DNA from: Acidovorax delafieldii
GTDB taxonomy: Bacteria > Pseudomonadota > Gammaproteobacteria > Burkholderiales > Burkholderiaceae_C
Direction of reading: 5' to 3'
DNA: 64,000 bases
NCBI GenBank assembly: GCA_002377855.1
Contig: DFQQ01000002.1
Span: 40,163 to 104,162, forward strand
Below the pieces are notes generated by a model. The model saw only the letters and a program-made list of their open reading frames with translations. It did no database searches and was not told the DNA's origin. The position numbers were made by a program, and so were the translations under genes. This document shows, in pieces, positions 25,536-34,223 of the stretch. The number at the start of each line of letters is the position of its first letter. The stretch's first letter is position 1.

Positions 25536-26252
25536 TTAGCCGCCTTTCTTCATGGGCAGCACCTTGCCTTGTTCGCCAGCGTTCACACGGGCGCCGGTCA
25601 CAAAGTAGGCGTGCAGGTCGTGTGCAAAGCTGTTGAGGCTGCCCAGAATGGACTTGTTGCCGCGCACCAGTGCGTTGTAGCCCAGCACCGCCGGGATGGC
25701 CACGGCCAGGCCCAGGGCGGTCATGATCAGCGCTTCACCGATGGGGCCGGCCACCTTGTCGATGGTGGACTGGCCCGAGGTGCCGATGGCCAGCAGCGCG
25801 TGGTAGATGCCCCACACCGTGCCGAACAGGCCGATGAACGGAGCCGTGGAGCCCACCGAAGCCAGGATGGCCAGGCCCGACTGCAAGCGGGCGGTGAATT
25901 CGTCAATGGTGTTGCGCAGGCAGCGGGTCACCCAGTCGCTCACGTCCAGTGCGTCGTGCAAGTGGGCCTTGGTGTTGCGGTGGTGGGCAGTGGCTTCACG
26001 GCCTTCGAGCGCCAGGTGGCGGAAAGGATTGGCGGGGTCGGCACCCAGCTTGGTCAAGCCGGCGGCAAAGTCCTCGCTGTGCCAGAAGTCTTGCGCCGCG
26101 CGGGCGTGCTTCTTGAATTTGATGATGTCCAGCGCCTTGATCAGAATGACGATCCACGACGCCAGGGACATGCCGAGCAACAGAATGGCCACGGCCCGGG
26201 TAACAAAGTCGCCCTGAATCCAGACATTGGCGATACCGAATTGCGATTCCAT
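25536..26252 (-). CDS. exbB: biopolymer transport protein ExbB (MotA/TolQ family)
   Basis: A 238-residue inner-membrane protein with three transmembrane helices: RAVAILLLGMSLASWIVILIKALDI near the N-terminus, and the conserved LASVGSTAPFIGLFGTVWGIYHAL plus GLAVAIPAVLGYNALVRG pair. Together with ExbD it converts proton-motive force for TonB. It lies 15 bp downstream of tonB. Confidence 0.95.
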   Translation of the reverse strand: MESQFGIANVWIQGDFVTRAVAILLLGMSLASWIVILIKALDIIKFKKHARAAQDFWHSEDFAAGLTKLGADPANPFRHLALEGREATAHHRNTKAHLHDALDVSDWVTRCLRNTIDEFTARLQSGLAILASVGSTAPFIGLFGTVWGIYHALLAIGTSGQSTIDKVAGPIGEALIMTALGLAVAIPAVLGYNALVRGNKSILGSLNSFAHDLHAYFVTGARVNAGEQGKVLPMKKGG

Positions 26253-26267
26253 GAAAACTCCTGATGA

Positions 26268-26969
26268 TTATTCGAGAACAAAATTGATGGGAACCAGGTT
26301 CCACATGGTTTCTGGCACACCGTTGCGCTTGCCCGGCACAAAGCGCCAGCGCATCACGGCCTCCTGGGCCTGGCGGTCCAGGCGCTCGTAGCCGCTGGAC
26401 TTGTTGATTTCCACTTTCTGGGGAGCGCCATCGGTGCCGATCAGCACGCGCAGCACCACCTTGCCTTGCTCGCCCATGCGCTTGCTGATGGACGGATAGC
26501 TGGGCTTGGGGTTGTTCAGGTAAGCCGCATCGCTTGACGGCAGCTCGATCTTGGGCGGGGCTGGAGGCGCAGGCGGCGCGGCAGGCGCGGGCGCTGCCGC
26601 CACCGGCTCGGCGATGGGTGGCGCTGGTGGCTGTGGCGTGGTGGCCCCGGTAGGGGCATTGGGCGCCGGGGTGGGGTCGTTGATGGCCAGCGGCAGGGGG
26701 GCGGGCGTTGGCTTGGGCGCCTGCACCTTGGGTGCCGGCTTGGGTGGCGTAGGTGCTGGCGGCTTGGGGGGCGGGGGCGCCACCTTGGGCGCTGGCGGGG
26801 CGATGAATTCGCTGAGCAACTCGGCGGGCACGATGACCTCAGCTGCTTTGCGCACCAGGCCAGACTGCAGGGCCCAGATGGCCGCTACGTGGAAAAGCAC
26901 GACGCTGCCAACGATGACGGTGTTGCGACTCAGGCCCCCGGCAGGAGCAAAACGATCAGGCTGCGGCAT
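26268..26969 (-). CDS. tonB: energy transducer TonB
   Basis: A 233-aa TonB with one N-terminal transmembrane anchor (VIVGSVVLFHVAAIWALQSG), a long Pro/Ala/Lys-rich spacer (about residues 55-140: APKVAPPPPKPPAPTPPKP and similar) that spans the periplasm. The C-terminal TonB domain reads YPSISKRMGEQGKVVLRVLIGTDGAPQKVEI, then SSGYERLDRQAQEAVMRWRFVPGKRNG. It is the first gene of tonB-exbB-exbD. A palindromic element copy lies immediately upstream. Confidence 0.95.
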   Translation of the reverse strand: MPQPDRFAPAGGLSRNTVIVGSVVLFHVAAIWALQSGLVRKAAEVIVPAELLSEFIAPPAPKVAPPPPKPPAPTPPKPAPKVQAPKPTPAPLPLAINDPTPAPNAPTGATTPQPPAPPIAEPVAAAPAPAAPPAPPAPPKIELPSSDAAYLNNPKPSYPSISKRMGEQGKVVLRVLIGTDGAPQKVEINKSSGYERLDRQAQEAVMRWRFVPGKRNGVPETMWNLVPINFVLE

Positions 26970-27019
26970 AAAAATGATAGCTGCTAGCGCTTACTGCATA
27001 AGCGCTAGAGGTCAAAAAG
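26970..27019 (+). repeat. dispersed palindromic element, copy e (upstream of tonB)
   Basis: AAAAATGATAGCTGCTAGCG, CTTACTGCATAAGCGCTAGA and GGTCAAAAAG in succession; the best-preserved copy, abutting the tonB start codon. Confidence 0.8.
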
Positions 27020-27025
27020 ACCTGG

Positions 27026-27100
27026 TTATTTGCGAAAGATCCACCAGGCGGAGCCCGCCACCAGGATCAGGCTGCCTGCGAGTGTAGAGAGGAGGTCCAT
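27026..27100 (-). CDS. possible 24-residue membrane peptide overlapping bfd-like gene
   Basis: An ORF of 24 codons starting at the ATG at 27100 (MDLLSTLAGSLILVAG, then SAWWIFRK). A single hydrophobic helix ends in a Trp-rich interface and a basic C-terminus, as in known bacterial membrane miniproteins. It overlaps the 3' end of the Bfd-like gene by 34 nt in another frame, with only a weak ribosome-binding site. It could be a coupled small protein or chance. Confidence 0.35.
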   Translation of the reverse strand: MDLLSTLAGSLILVAGSAWWIFRK

Positions 27101-27339
27101 GCCTTGCTTTCCGTGATGGAGCTGGCAAGCTGGATCGTCTGCGGTGCGGTTTCATTGTGCACCGCAGCAACCGGATGGGACGCACTGCATTGCGCCACCA
27201 CATCGCGTGCGCAGCTTTCGCAGCGCCCGCATTGGGTGGCAACGCCCAATTCGAACTGGATTTCGTCAAAGCTCAAACCCGCCCGCGCGTGGCGGGCAAT
27301 CTCTCGGTCCGAAACTCGGCGGCATACGCAGACGATCAT
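27067..27339 (-). CDS. Bfd-like (2Fe-2S) ferredoxin
   Basis: A 90-aa protein starting MIVCVCRRVSDREIARHARAG and containing ELGVATQCGRCESCARDVV. The C-x-C and C-x2-C pairs are the 2Fe-2S ligands of bacterioferritin-associated ferredoxin. Bfd delivers electrons for iron release from bacterioferritin. The C-terminal 35 residues are an uncharacterised extension. Start is the ATG at 27339, preferred over one 36 bp upstream. A Fur-like dyad lies about 45 bp upstream, as expected for an iron-starvation gene. Confidence 0.88.
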   Translation of the reverse strand: MIVCVCRRVSDREIARHARAGLSFDEIQFELGVATQCGRCESCARDVVAQCSASHPVAAVHNETAPQTIQLASSITESKAWTSSLHSQAA

Positions 27340-27383
27340 GGCGGCAAGCAGCTTAGCTGGCTGTTGGTAATGCATGCATTATA

Positions 27384-27402
27384 AATACGAATCCATCGCA
27401 TT
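27384..27402 (-). promoter_or_regulatory. Fur-box-like site upstream of the bfd-like gene
   Basis: Minus strand AATGCGATGGATTCGTATT: near-palindrome of AATGCGA and TCG(C/T)ATT half sites, similar to the hemP site. Confidence 0.55.
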
Positions 27403-27531
27403 TGCAATGCGCCCCTTGGTCCAGCGGGGTTTAATTTCACACCCTGCGTAACATTTTCCCGCGCACCCCGTTGCGCACGCCCCCTTCACTCGCAGCGGCA
27501 GCGGCAGCGGAGGCGGGCTGCTGTGGGCTCG

Positions 27532-28647
27532 TCAGTGGGGGGCGAGCGCCTGCGGGGCCTCGGCCAGGGTGCGGCATCCGGTAAGCGCCATGGCTACCTC
27601 CAGTTCATCGCGCAACAATCGCAGCACATGGGCCACGCCGGCCGCCCCGGCGGTGGCCAGTCCGTGCACGGCGGGGCGCCCAATCAGCACGGCACTAGCG
27701 CCCAGTGCCATGGCCTTGAGCACATCTGTGCCGCGGCGTATCCCTCCATCTACCAGCACGGGCACGGCGCCGTTCACGGCCTGAACAACGCCGGGCAGGG
27801 CGGCTGCGGTAGCGGGGGCGGTGTCGAGCGTGCGGCCGCCATGGTTGGAAACAATGAGCCCGGCAACTCCTGCCGCAACCGCCTGGGCCGCATCGGCCGG
27901 GTGCAGCACCCCTTTGAGCAGCACGGGCAAGCGCGTCACGGACTGCAGCCAGGCAATGTCTTCCCAAGTGGGCGCGTGCTGCAGCAATCCGTCAAACAGA
28001 GCGCTCTGACTGGCCTGCAGGGCAACGGGAGGCGGCGCGTTCAGCCCGGCGAGATTCACAGCACTCACGCCCAGTGGCAGGCGAAAGTGCGCGCGTCTCT
28101 CCCGGTCTCGGATTCCGCTAGTGGGTGCATCCACCGTTAGCACCAGTGCTTCGTAACCAGCGGCTTCGGCGCGTTTCACCAAGGCTTCCGTGAACCCGCG
28201 GTCGTGCTGCAGGTAGAGCTGAAACCACAGCGGGCCACGCCCGGCATCGCTCAGCACGGCATACGCCACGGATTCCAGCGGCACGCTGGCCTGGGTGCTG
28301 AGCACCAGGCCCGCGCCCAATGCGGCCGCTGCATAGGCGGTGGCCAGCTCTCCATCGGGGTGTGCCATGCGCTGAAAGGCCACTGGCGCCAGCAGAACCG
28401 GGTGCGCCAGGGTGCGGCCAAGCAGCGGCACGCGGGTGTGCCCGCCCGCCAGCGGGCGCAGCACGCGGGGCCACAACGGCAGGGCATCCCACGCTGTGCG
28501 GTTGGCCCGCAGCGTGATTTCGTCGGCAGCCCCGCCACTGAAGTAGGCCCAGGCGTTGTCGTCAAGGTGTTGCTTGGCGTTCTGCTCGTGGTCGGCCAAG
28601 CTCACCACCTCGGGTGGAACCTTGTGCAGTGCGGGAGTGTGGGTCAT
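27532..28647 (-). CDS. FMN-dependent alpha-hydroxy-acid oxidoreductase (lactate dehydrogenase/oxidase family)
   Basis: A 371-aa TIM-barrel flavoprotein of the LldD/glycolate oxidase family. Motifs are YFSGGAADEITLRANR, the LAPVAFQRMAHPDGELA region and LVLTVDAPTSGIRDRERR. LLKGVLHPADA follows, then the catalytic His in GLIVSNHGGRTLD and the FMN phosphate site VDGGIRRGTDVLKAMALGASAVLIGRP. It oxidises a 2-hydroxy acid, probably L-lactate or a related substrate; exact specificity is not readable. It is monocistronic, with a palindromic element in its 5' flank. Confidence 0.9.
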   Translation of the reverse strand: MTHTPALHKVPPEVVSLADHEQNAKQHLDDNAWAYFSGGAADEITLRANRTAWDALPLWPRVLRPLAGGHTRVPLLGRTLAHPVLLAPVAFQRMAHPDGELATAYAAAALGAGLVLSTQASVPLESVAYAVLSDAGRGPLWFQLYLQHDRGFTEALVKRAEAAGYEALVLTVDAPTSGIRDRERRAHFRLPLGVSAVNLAGLNAPPPVALQASQSALFDGLLQHAPTWEDIAWLQSVTRLPVLLKGVLHPADAAQAVAAGVAGLIVSNHGGRTLDTAPATAAALPGVVQAVNGAVPVLVDGGIRRGTDVLKAMALGASAVLIGRPAVHGLATAGAAGVAHVLRLLRDELEVAMALTGCRTLAEAPQALAPH

Positions 28648-28653
28648 ACCAAT

Positions 28654-28709
28654 AAAAAAAGCACCCGGCGCTTTGTTTGTAAGCGCAAGGTGCTATTGAA
28701 AATATAGCA
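28654..28709 (-). repeat. dispersed palindromic element, copy f
   Basis: Reverse copy: read on the minus strand TGCTATATTTTCAATAGCAC, then CTTGCGCTTA and AAGCGCC. It is a diverged arm variant lying in the 5' untranslated region of the FMN oxidoreductase gene. Confidence 0.6.
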
Positions 28710-28854
28710 AAACAAAATCGCGACATCAGCGATTGCACCGTTGTGCCCATCGTGCCACGCCTTGATTGCAATGGATAGCCGTTGGGTGGATGGCGAGCGG
28801 AGTGGCCTCAACGTGGTGGGCCGAGACCAGCAGAAGCGGCGTTACCGTCGTGGT

Positions 28855-29544
28855 TCAGACATCCGCCCACATGCGCAGCAGGTTGTGATACGTGCCCGAG
28901 AGTGCGATGACCGACGGATCTGTCTCACCCGCGCTTTGGCGCAACTTGAGCAGCGCCATGTCCATGTCGAACAGTAACTGGCGCTGCTCCAGGCTGCGCA
29001 CCATGCTTTCAACCCAGAAAAAACTGCAAATGCGGTGCCCGCGCGTGACGGGCGATACCTGGTGCACAGTGCTGCTGGGGTACAGGATCAGATCGCCCGC
29101 AGGCAGCTTGATGCGTTTTTCGCCCATGGCCTGGGCAATGACCAGCTCGCCGCCATCGTAGTCTTCGGGCGGCGTCAGAAAAAGGGTGCACGAGAGGTCG
29201 CTGCGTACCCAGCATCCGTCGGCCTTGGAGTGCATGACGGCGCTGTCCACATGGTCACCGTAGTGGTTGGTGCCACCACCGTAGTTGTTGAACAGCGGAT
29301 TGAAGATGCGCCTGGGCAGTGCTGCCGAGAAAAACAGGGCGCTGCGGTGCAGCGCCGCTTTGACAAGGCCCTGCAGCTGGGCGGACAGCTCGCTGCCTTG
29401 CGACAGCTGCAGGTTGTTCTTCTGGTGCTGCGCCTGGCCGCCTGCACTGCGTGCGCCGTCCACCCAGGGGGCATCTGCGCCGAGCGATTGCCTGAAAAAG
29501 GCGATTTCTTCCGGGGTCAGAACGTTCTGAATGTGCAGGAACAT
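28855..29544 (-). CDS. Fe(II)/2-oxoglutarate-dependent dioxygenase, PiuC/PKHD type
   Basis: A 229-aa protein matching the PiuC/YbiX PKHD-type hydroxylases that accompany siderophore receptors. It begins MFLHIQNVLTPEEIAFFRQSL and has the iron-binding HVD in NHYGDHVDSAVMHSKADG, a distal His in GHRICSFFWVESMVRS, and SCTLFLTPPEDYDGGELVI. It lies 28 bp downstream of the siderophore receptor on the same strand, so it is probably co-transcribed and Fur-controlled. The substrate may be the catecholate siderophore, as suggested for the family. Confidence 0.92.
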   Translation of the reverse strand: MFLHIQNVLTPEEIAFFRQSLGADAPWVDGARSAGGQAQHQKNNLQLSQGSELSAQLQGLVKAALHRSALFFSAALPRRIFNPLFNNYGGGTNHYGDHVDSAVMHSKADGCWVRSDLSCTLFLTPPEDYDGGELVIAQAMGEKRIKLPAGDLILYPSSTVHQVSPVTRGHRICSFFWVESMVRSLEQRQLLFDMDMALLKLRQSAGETDPSVIALSGTYHNLLRMWADV

Positions 29545-29572
29545 GGTGTGCAGGGGCTCAGGGCAAAGTGGA

Positions 29573-31804
29573 TCAGAAGCGGGTCTTCAGGCTGACCTGG
29601 ACGGAACGTGCCGCGCCAGGGATGTAGAAGCCGCGGTACAGGCCGTCGGCATACACCTTGTCAAACAGGTTGTTCACGTTCAGCTTGACGGAGGTCTTGT
29701 CGTTGATGGAGTACTCGACCATCGCGTCCACCACACCGAAGCCGCTGGCATAAACGGCGCGCGAGCCTTCAGGGTTTTGCTTGCCGCGGTAAGTCACACC
29801 CGCACCCGCACGGATCTTGGGGGTGATGGCGTACGTGCTCCACACGCTGCCGCTGTGCTTGGGTGTGAGGCCCGGGCGGTCGCCCTGCACCTGTGCACCA
29901 CCACCGTTGGCAGCGAGCACCACGTTGCTGCGGTCGATCTTGGCGTCAGGAATCCAGGTATGGTTCCAGAACACTTCCCACTTGGGAGAAATGCGGCCCG
30001 CCAGGTTGAATTCCATGCCTGTGGCGTGGCGCTTGCCCGACAGCAGCTCTTGCGCCGCGGCGGTGTCGGGGTCGGTGTTGCGCTCGTTGTACTTCTCGCT
30101 GTAGAACATGGCCACGCCCAGCAGAGCGCGGCGCTCGAACAGCTCGAACTTGCTGCCGATTTCGATGTTACGGCTCTTTTCGGGCGGCGTGTTGGCAGCG
30201 CGGTTGGTGCCGTTGCTCAGGCTGATGCCGTACTGGTAGGTATCGCCCGAGGTGTTGTACGAGGTGCCGTAGGACACGTAGTACGAAGACAGCTCATCGG
30301 GCTGGAAGATCAGGCCCACGCGGGGGCTGACCAGGCTGTCCGAGATCTTGTTGCTGATCGTGCCTGCGGGGTTGCGGTACGACGCGCTGAAGTCATCGTA
30401 GCGCAGGCCACCCACCAGCTTGAGGGTGTCGGTGAGGGACACGGTGTCTTGCGCATACAGGCCCAGATTGCGGGACTTGAAGGTGTTCCACTGCACGGGG
30501 GCGCGGCCATCCACCACTGCTGCGCCGTTGTCGGGCGCGCCGACGATGGTGGTGGGGCGGGGTGTGGTGTTGGCGTAGCTCTGGTTGCGCTTGGCATCGT
30601 CGTCGTAGTAATCGACGCCTGCCAGCACCGCGTGCTTCTTGCCGCCCCAGTTGAAGGTGTTGCTGTAGTCGCTTTGGGCTTGAAGGATGTCGCTTTCACC
30701 GATGCGGCCCTTGGATGCATAGCGAGTCAGCACCGTGCTGTCGTTGATTTGCCCCAGAGTGATTGCGCTGTTCTGGAAGCCGATGGTGCTGGCCAGCATG
30801 TCGCGCTTGTAGGTGCCCCAGCGCAAGCGCGTGTTCAGCTCGCCGCTGTCGTCAAAGCGGTGGATGTGGCCCAGCGTGACGTACTTGGACTCGGTATTGT
30901 TGTAGTCGCTTTGCAGCCCGTAGAAGTTGCGCGCGGGCAGCGTGGTGTTGATCTTGCCGTCGGACGACAGGCGCCAAGGGTGGTTGTAGATCGGGCGGCC
31001 TTCGGTGGTCAGGTAGTAGACACCCACCGAGAATTCATCGCGCGTGCCAATGCCCCAGGCAAAGGTGGGCGCAATACCACGCTTGTCTTGCTTGGCGCCG
31101 AAATTGTCGGACTCCTGCACCATGGCGTTCAGGCGGAAGGCTGCGTTTTCGCCGGTGATGAAGTTGAAGTCACCCGTGGCGCGGTGCGTGTTGCCCGTGC
31201 CGTAGGTGTACGAGGCTTCGTGCTGGTCGATCAGCAGCGGAGACTTGCTCACCTGGTTGACCACGCCGCCGGTCGAGCCCTTGCCAAACAGCATGGAGGC
31301 CGAGCCCTTGAGCACTTCAACGCGGTCGTTGTTGAAGGTGTCGCGCTCCAGCAGCGGGGCGTCCTTCATGCCGTCGTTGTAGATATCGCCGGCTTGGCCC
31401 AGCGAGAAGCCGCGCAGGCGCACATCTTCCTCACCCGTTTCGCCTGCCAGGAAGGTCACGCCAGCCGTGGTGCGCAGCACCTCGCGGAAATCGTCCTGGT
31501 TGCGGTCGCTCATCAGCTTTTCGGTGAATACCGTCACCGATTGCGGAATGTCCTTGATCTCTTGCTTGCCCTTGCCCACCGTGGTCTGCTTGATCAGCAG
31601 GGTGTCCTTGCCTTGGGGAGCGGCCTGTTCCTTGACTGTCACGGTGGACAGCGTGGCCTCGGGAGTAGCGGTTTGCGCCCAACTGCCAACTGAAGCTGCC
31701 AGCATCATGGCGCCCAAGGGCAGCAGTACCTTGTCGGATTGGGATGGGCAAGAGAGTGTGGATTGCAGCGTGCTGCTGCCGCGCGGTGCGCAGGTTTTTG
31801 CCAA
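29573..31804 (-). CDS. TonB-dependent catecholate siderophore receptor (Fiu-like)
   Basis: Outer-membrane receptor with an export signal ending near LLPLGAMMLAASVGSWAQ, a TonB-box/plug region (VTVKEQAAPQGKDTLLIKQTTVGKG, then IPQSVTVFTEKLMSDRNQDDF) and a 22-strand barrel ending in the typical aromatic VQVSLKTRF. I place the start at the TTG at 31804. GGAGG lies 5 nt upstream (31810-31814, minus strand) and the resulting MAKTCAPRGSS resembles N-termini of Fiu receptors, giving 743 aa. An ATG at 31912 would give 779 aa with a poor signal. The receptor is followed by the PiuC-type gene. Confidence 0.9.
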   Translation of the reverse strand: MAKTCAPRGSSTLQSTLSCPSQSDKVLLPLGAMMLAASVGSWAQTATPEATLSTVTVKEQAAPQGKDTLLIKQTTVGKGKQEIKDIPQSVTVFTEKLMSDRNQDDFREVLRTTAGVTFLAGETGEEDVRLRGFSLGQAGDIYNDGMKDAPLLERDTFNNDRVEVLKGSASMLFGKGSTGGVVNQVSKSPLLIDQHEASYTYGTGNTHRATGDFNFITGENAAFRLNAMVQESDNFGAKQDKRGIAPTFAWGIGTRDEFSVGVYYLTTEGRPIYNHPWRLSSDGKINTTLPARNFYGLQSDYNNTESKYVTLGHIHRFDDSGELNTRLRWGTYKRDMLASTIGFQNSAITLGQINDSTVLTRYASKGRIGESDILQAQSDYSNTFNWGGKKHAVLAGVDYYDDDAKRNQSYANTTPRPTTIVGAPDNGAAVVDGRAPVQWNTFKSRNLGLYAQDTVSLTDTLKLVGGLRYDDFSASYRNPAGTISNKISDSLVSPRVGLIFQPDELSSYYVSYGTSYNTSGDTYQYGISLSNGTNRAANTPPEKSRNIEIGSKFELFERRALLGVAMFYSEKYNERNTDPDTAAAQELLSGKRHATGMEFNLAGRISPKWEVFWNHTWIPDAKIDRSNVVLAANGGGAQVQGDRPGLTPKHSGSVWSTYAITPKIRAGAGVTYRGKQNPEGSRAVYASGFGVVDAMVEYSINDKTSVKLNVNNLFDKVYADGLYRGFYIPGAARSVQVSLKTRF

Positions 31805-31981
31805 GATGGCCTCCGAAAATGGGGTGATGCGGGTGGTGGCCCTGTCCGGCAACCCGGCACGGCAAGGTGCAAGGCATGAACGGGGCGTGACCAAAGTGCA
31901 GACCAGAGGCAATGGCTAGATCAACGTAGCGGGGCTGGGTTGTGCATGGCTATGCATTTGTCGGCTGCCATGCATTCTATC

Positions 31982-32002
31982 AAATGAGGGTCATTCTCAT
32001 TT
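31982..32002 (-). promoter_or_regulatory. Fur-box-like site upstream of the siderophore receptor
   Basis: Minus strand AAATGAGAATGACCCTCATT: AAATGAG / CTCATTT dyad with AATGA repeats as in iron boxes, about 180 bp upstream of the TTG start. Confidence 0.65.
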
Positions 32003-32116
32003 GTATTGATGTTTGTAAACAACATGGTTACAAAAGGCCATCTGCTGTGATCTGAACGCCGCAGCGGTCGGAATTGCGCAAATGCTCGCCACCTATGACG
32101 AGGGGGCCGAGAAAAG

Positions 32117-32143
32117 AAAAAAGCCGGCGTGGCCGGCTTTTTT
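32117..32143 (-). terminator. terminator downstream of the SWIB gene
   Basis: AAAAAAGCCGGC / GCCGGCTTTTTT stem with a GTG loop; symmetrical, so it can act in both directions. Confidence 0.88.
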
Positions 32144-32162
32144 CTGGACTGAGCGGGGCGGG

Positions 32163-32480
32163 TCAGCTGACGTGCTTGCCGATCAGGCCTGCCAACTCGA
32201 ACATGGAAACCTGGGGCTTGCCAAACAGTTCCTTGAGCTTGGCATCGGCGTTGATGTTGCGCTTGTTGGTGGCGTCTTGCAGGTTGTTGGCCTTGATGTA
32301 GACCCACAGCTTGCTGATGATCTCCGTGCGTGGCAGTGGCGCAGAGCCCACCACTGCAGCCAGTGCGGGGCTGGGGGTGAGGGCCTTCATGAAGGCTGCG
32401 TTAGGGGTGCGCTTCTTTGCCGGTGCTGCGGCCTTGTCAGCGGCGGCAGTCTTTGCCGGAGCTTTTTTTGCAGTTGCCAT
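32163..32480 (-). CDS. SWIB/MDM2 domain protein
   Basis: A 105-aa protein: a basic Ala/Lys/Pro-rich N-terminal arm (MATAKKAPAKTAAADKAAAPAKK) resembling histone tails, then a SWIB/MDM2 domain (MKALTPSPALAAVVGSAPLPRTEIISKLWVYIKANNLQD, then KRNINADAKLKELFGKPQVSMFELAGLIGKHV). Bacterial SWIB proteins are known from chlamydiae and many beta-proteobacteria and are probably nucleoid-associated; the role is unproven. ATG at 32480 with AAGGA upstream. Confidence 0.9.
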   Translation of the reverse strand: MATAKKAPAKTAAADKAAAPAKKRTPNAAFMKALTPSPALAAVVGSAPLPRTEIISKLWVYIKANNLQDATNKRNINADAKLKELFGKPQVSMFELAGLIGKHVS

Positions 32481-32774
32481 GTTGGGGTTTTCCTTTTTGG
32501 ACATCAATTTTCACCAGAGAAAAGCTGCTTTCCCACTGGCCAGCCGATGCTACTTTGAAAAAAACGCGTTTCCAAGGGAGAAAAGGCTTTTTTTGCCTCG
32601 ATTTGTAGCAGCGCTTACCGTTGCTGTGTGGCGCGGCAATGAATGGATGACAAATGGACGCCGCTGTGCTGGCTCGATGCCGTGGCTTTGTTCAGTAACA
32701 ATGCGCAGCACGCGCCACGGCGTCTGGCCACGCCGTGGACAGGTTTCAATTCATCTGAGAAAGGGCTCTCGGCC

Positions 32775-33287
32775 ATGGTTGATCGGCAAACTGCTGCATT
32801 CAGCACCTGCGATTTGTGCGACGTTCATAAAGGGGATGACACCGGCGCCTTTCGGGTGCTGCCCCCTGGGTTTGTTCAATACGGGGGCAAACCATCGTTC
32901 AGCGGTCCGGTCGCGACGATCAAGTGCTTTGAAGACAACACCCTCGTGAAAGCTGAGCTGGACACTCCGGGGCAAGGGCGCGTGCTGGTGGTGGATGGCG
33001 GTGGATCTCTTCGCCGCGCTCTGGTGGGCGGCAACCTGGCCGCCGCCGCTGCCCGCAATGGTTGGGCAGGTGTGGTGGTGAACGGCTGTGTGCGCGATGC
33101 AGCTGAGTTGCGGGAGGCAGCAGTAGGTATCTGCGCGTTGGGGCTCATGCCCTTGCCTACCGAAAAACGCAACGAGGGCCAGCGTGACGTGGCCGTGCAG
33201 ATGCAAGCCGTGTGGGTGCGGCCCGGTGACTGGCTTTATGCCGATGAGGACGGCATCGTGGTCAGCGCCACATCACTGCTGGGGTGA
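32775..33287 (+). CDS. RraA-like / 4-hydroxy-4-methyl-2-oxoglutarate aldolase family protein
   Basis: A 170-aa protein with the RraA fold. MVDRQTAAFSTCDLCDVHKGD starts it, GRVLVVDGGGSLRRALVGGN and GWAGVVVNGCVRDAAELREA form the core with the Arg/Asp active-site signature of the HMG/CHA aldolases, and DWLYADEDGIVVSA ends it. Family members either inhibit RNase E or act as metal-dependent aldolases; sequence favours neither alone. Start ATG at 32775; a longer frame from 32643 lacks homology. The last 15 bp overlap the convergent transporter gene. Confidence 0.9.
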   Translation: MVDRQTAAFSTCDLCDVHKGDDTGAFRVLPPGFVQYGGKPSFSGPVATIKCFEDNTLVKAELDTPGQGRVLVVDGGGSLRRALVGGNLAAAAARNGWAGVVVNGCVRDAAELREAAVGICALGLMPLPTEKRNEGQRDVAVQMQAVWVRPGDWLYADEDGIVVSATSLLG

Positions 33288-34223
33288 GCCGACCCGCGCG
33301 GCAGCCCGTGAGGGAAGGGTGGCCAGCAACACACTCGCCAACGCAATGCCCAGCGCCACTGCCTGGATGGCAGTGAGGTGCTCACCCAGCACCCACACGC
33401 CTACCAACGCGGCACTGACGGGAAGCATCACCGTGAAGACGCCTCCTTGGGCCGCCGGGATGGACTTCAGTCCTGTCATCCACAACCACACCGTCCAGAC
33501 GCTGGCCGCCAGTGCATAAAACACCAGCAACACCCACGTGCCCGCGCCCACGGCTGCGAAATCGAACGTCCAGGCCGTATAGATGCCCAAGGGGGTGGCC
33601 AGCGCAAAGCCCCACACGTTGATCAGGGAGGTGATGCGTTTCGGGCCCAGGGAGCCTGTCAGCTTTTTCCCAATGACCGAGTACGCCGCTTCGCAGAGCA
33701 CGGCGCCAATTAGCAAAAGCTGTCCCAGCCATGCAAGGTTGCTGGTGTTTTCGCCGTTTTGGCCAATACCGCCATGCGCTGAATGCTCTGTTTTTGATAG
33801 CGAAAGCAGTGCAATCCCGAGCACTGCCAGCGCAACAGCTGCCCAGGTTCTGGGTGCGACCCTTTCGCGCAGAAACGCCCAGCTCATGACCGCAACTGCT
33901 GCGGGTATGGCGGCCATGGTCACTCCTGCGGAGACCGCACTGGTCAGGCTGACTCCGTAGAGCATGCACATGGTGAACAGGAAATTGCCCAAAAACGATT
34001 CCAGAAAGAGCAGCCGTTTGGTCTGTGCGTCGAGCGGAGGCTCGTCAGCGGGCTTGCGCAACCACCCCAGCATGGCGATGCCCCCGATGCCGAACCTCAA
34101 CCATGCCAACAGAAAAACCGGAATGGCCACTGCAAGTGGCTTAGAAAGCGCCACGTAACTGCCCACCAGCGCCATGCTGAGTGCGAGGCAAATGTAGGCC
34201 AGGGGGCGACTGGGATGGGGCAT
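33273..34223 (-). CDS. DMT/EamA-family transporter
   Basis: A 316-aa membrane protein with about ten helices in two EamA repeats: LAYICLALSMALVGSYVALSK at the N-terminus, FTMCMLYGVSLTSAVSAGVTMAAIPAAVAVMSW closing the first repeat, and SIPAAQGGVFTVMLPVSAALVGVWVLGEHL in the second. Typical exporter of amino acids or metabolites; substrate unknown. It is convergent with the RraA-like gene with a 15-bp overlap. Confidence 0.87.
   Translation of the reverse strand: MPHPSRPLAYICLALSMALVGSYVALSKPLAVAIPVFLLAWLRFGIGGIAMLGWLRKPADEPPLDAQTKRLLFLESFLGNFLFTMCMLYGVSLTSAVSAGVTMAAIPAAVAVMSWAFLRERVAPRTWAAVALAVLGIALLSLSKTEHSAHGGIGQNGENTSNLAWLGQLLLIGAVLCEAAYSVIGKKLTGSLGPKRITSLINVWGFALATPLGIYTAWTFDFAAVGAGTWVLLVFYALAASVWTVWLWMTGLKSIPAAQGGVFTVMLPVSAALVGVWVLGEHLTAIQAVALGIALASVLLATLPSRAAARVGSPQQ

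Noticed and set aside
29531..31693. 720-codon antisense frame over the siderophore receptor
   Set aside because: Shadow; Val/Ala/Gly/His-rich, no domain.
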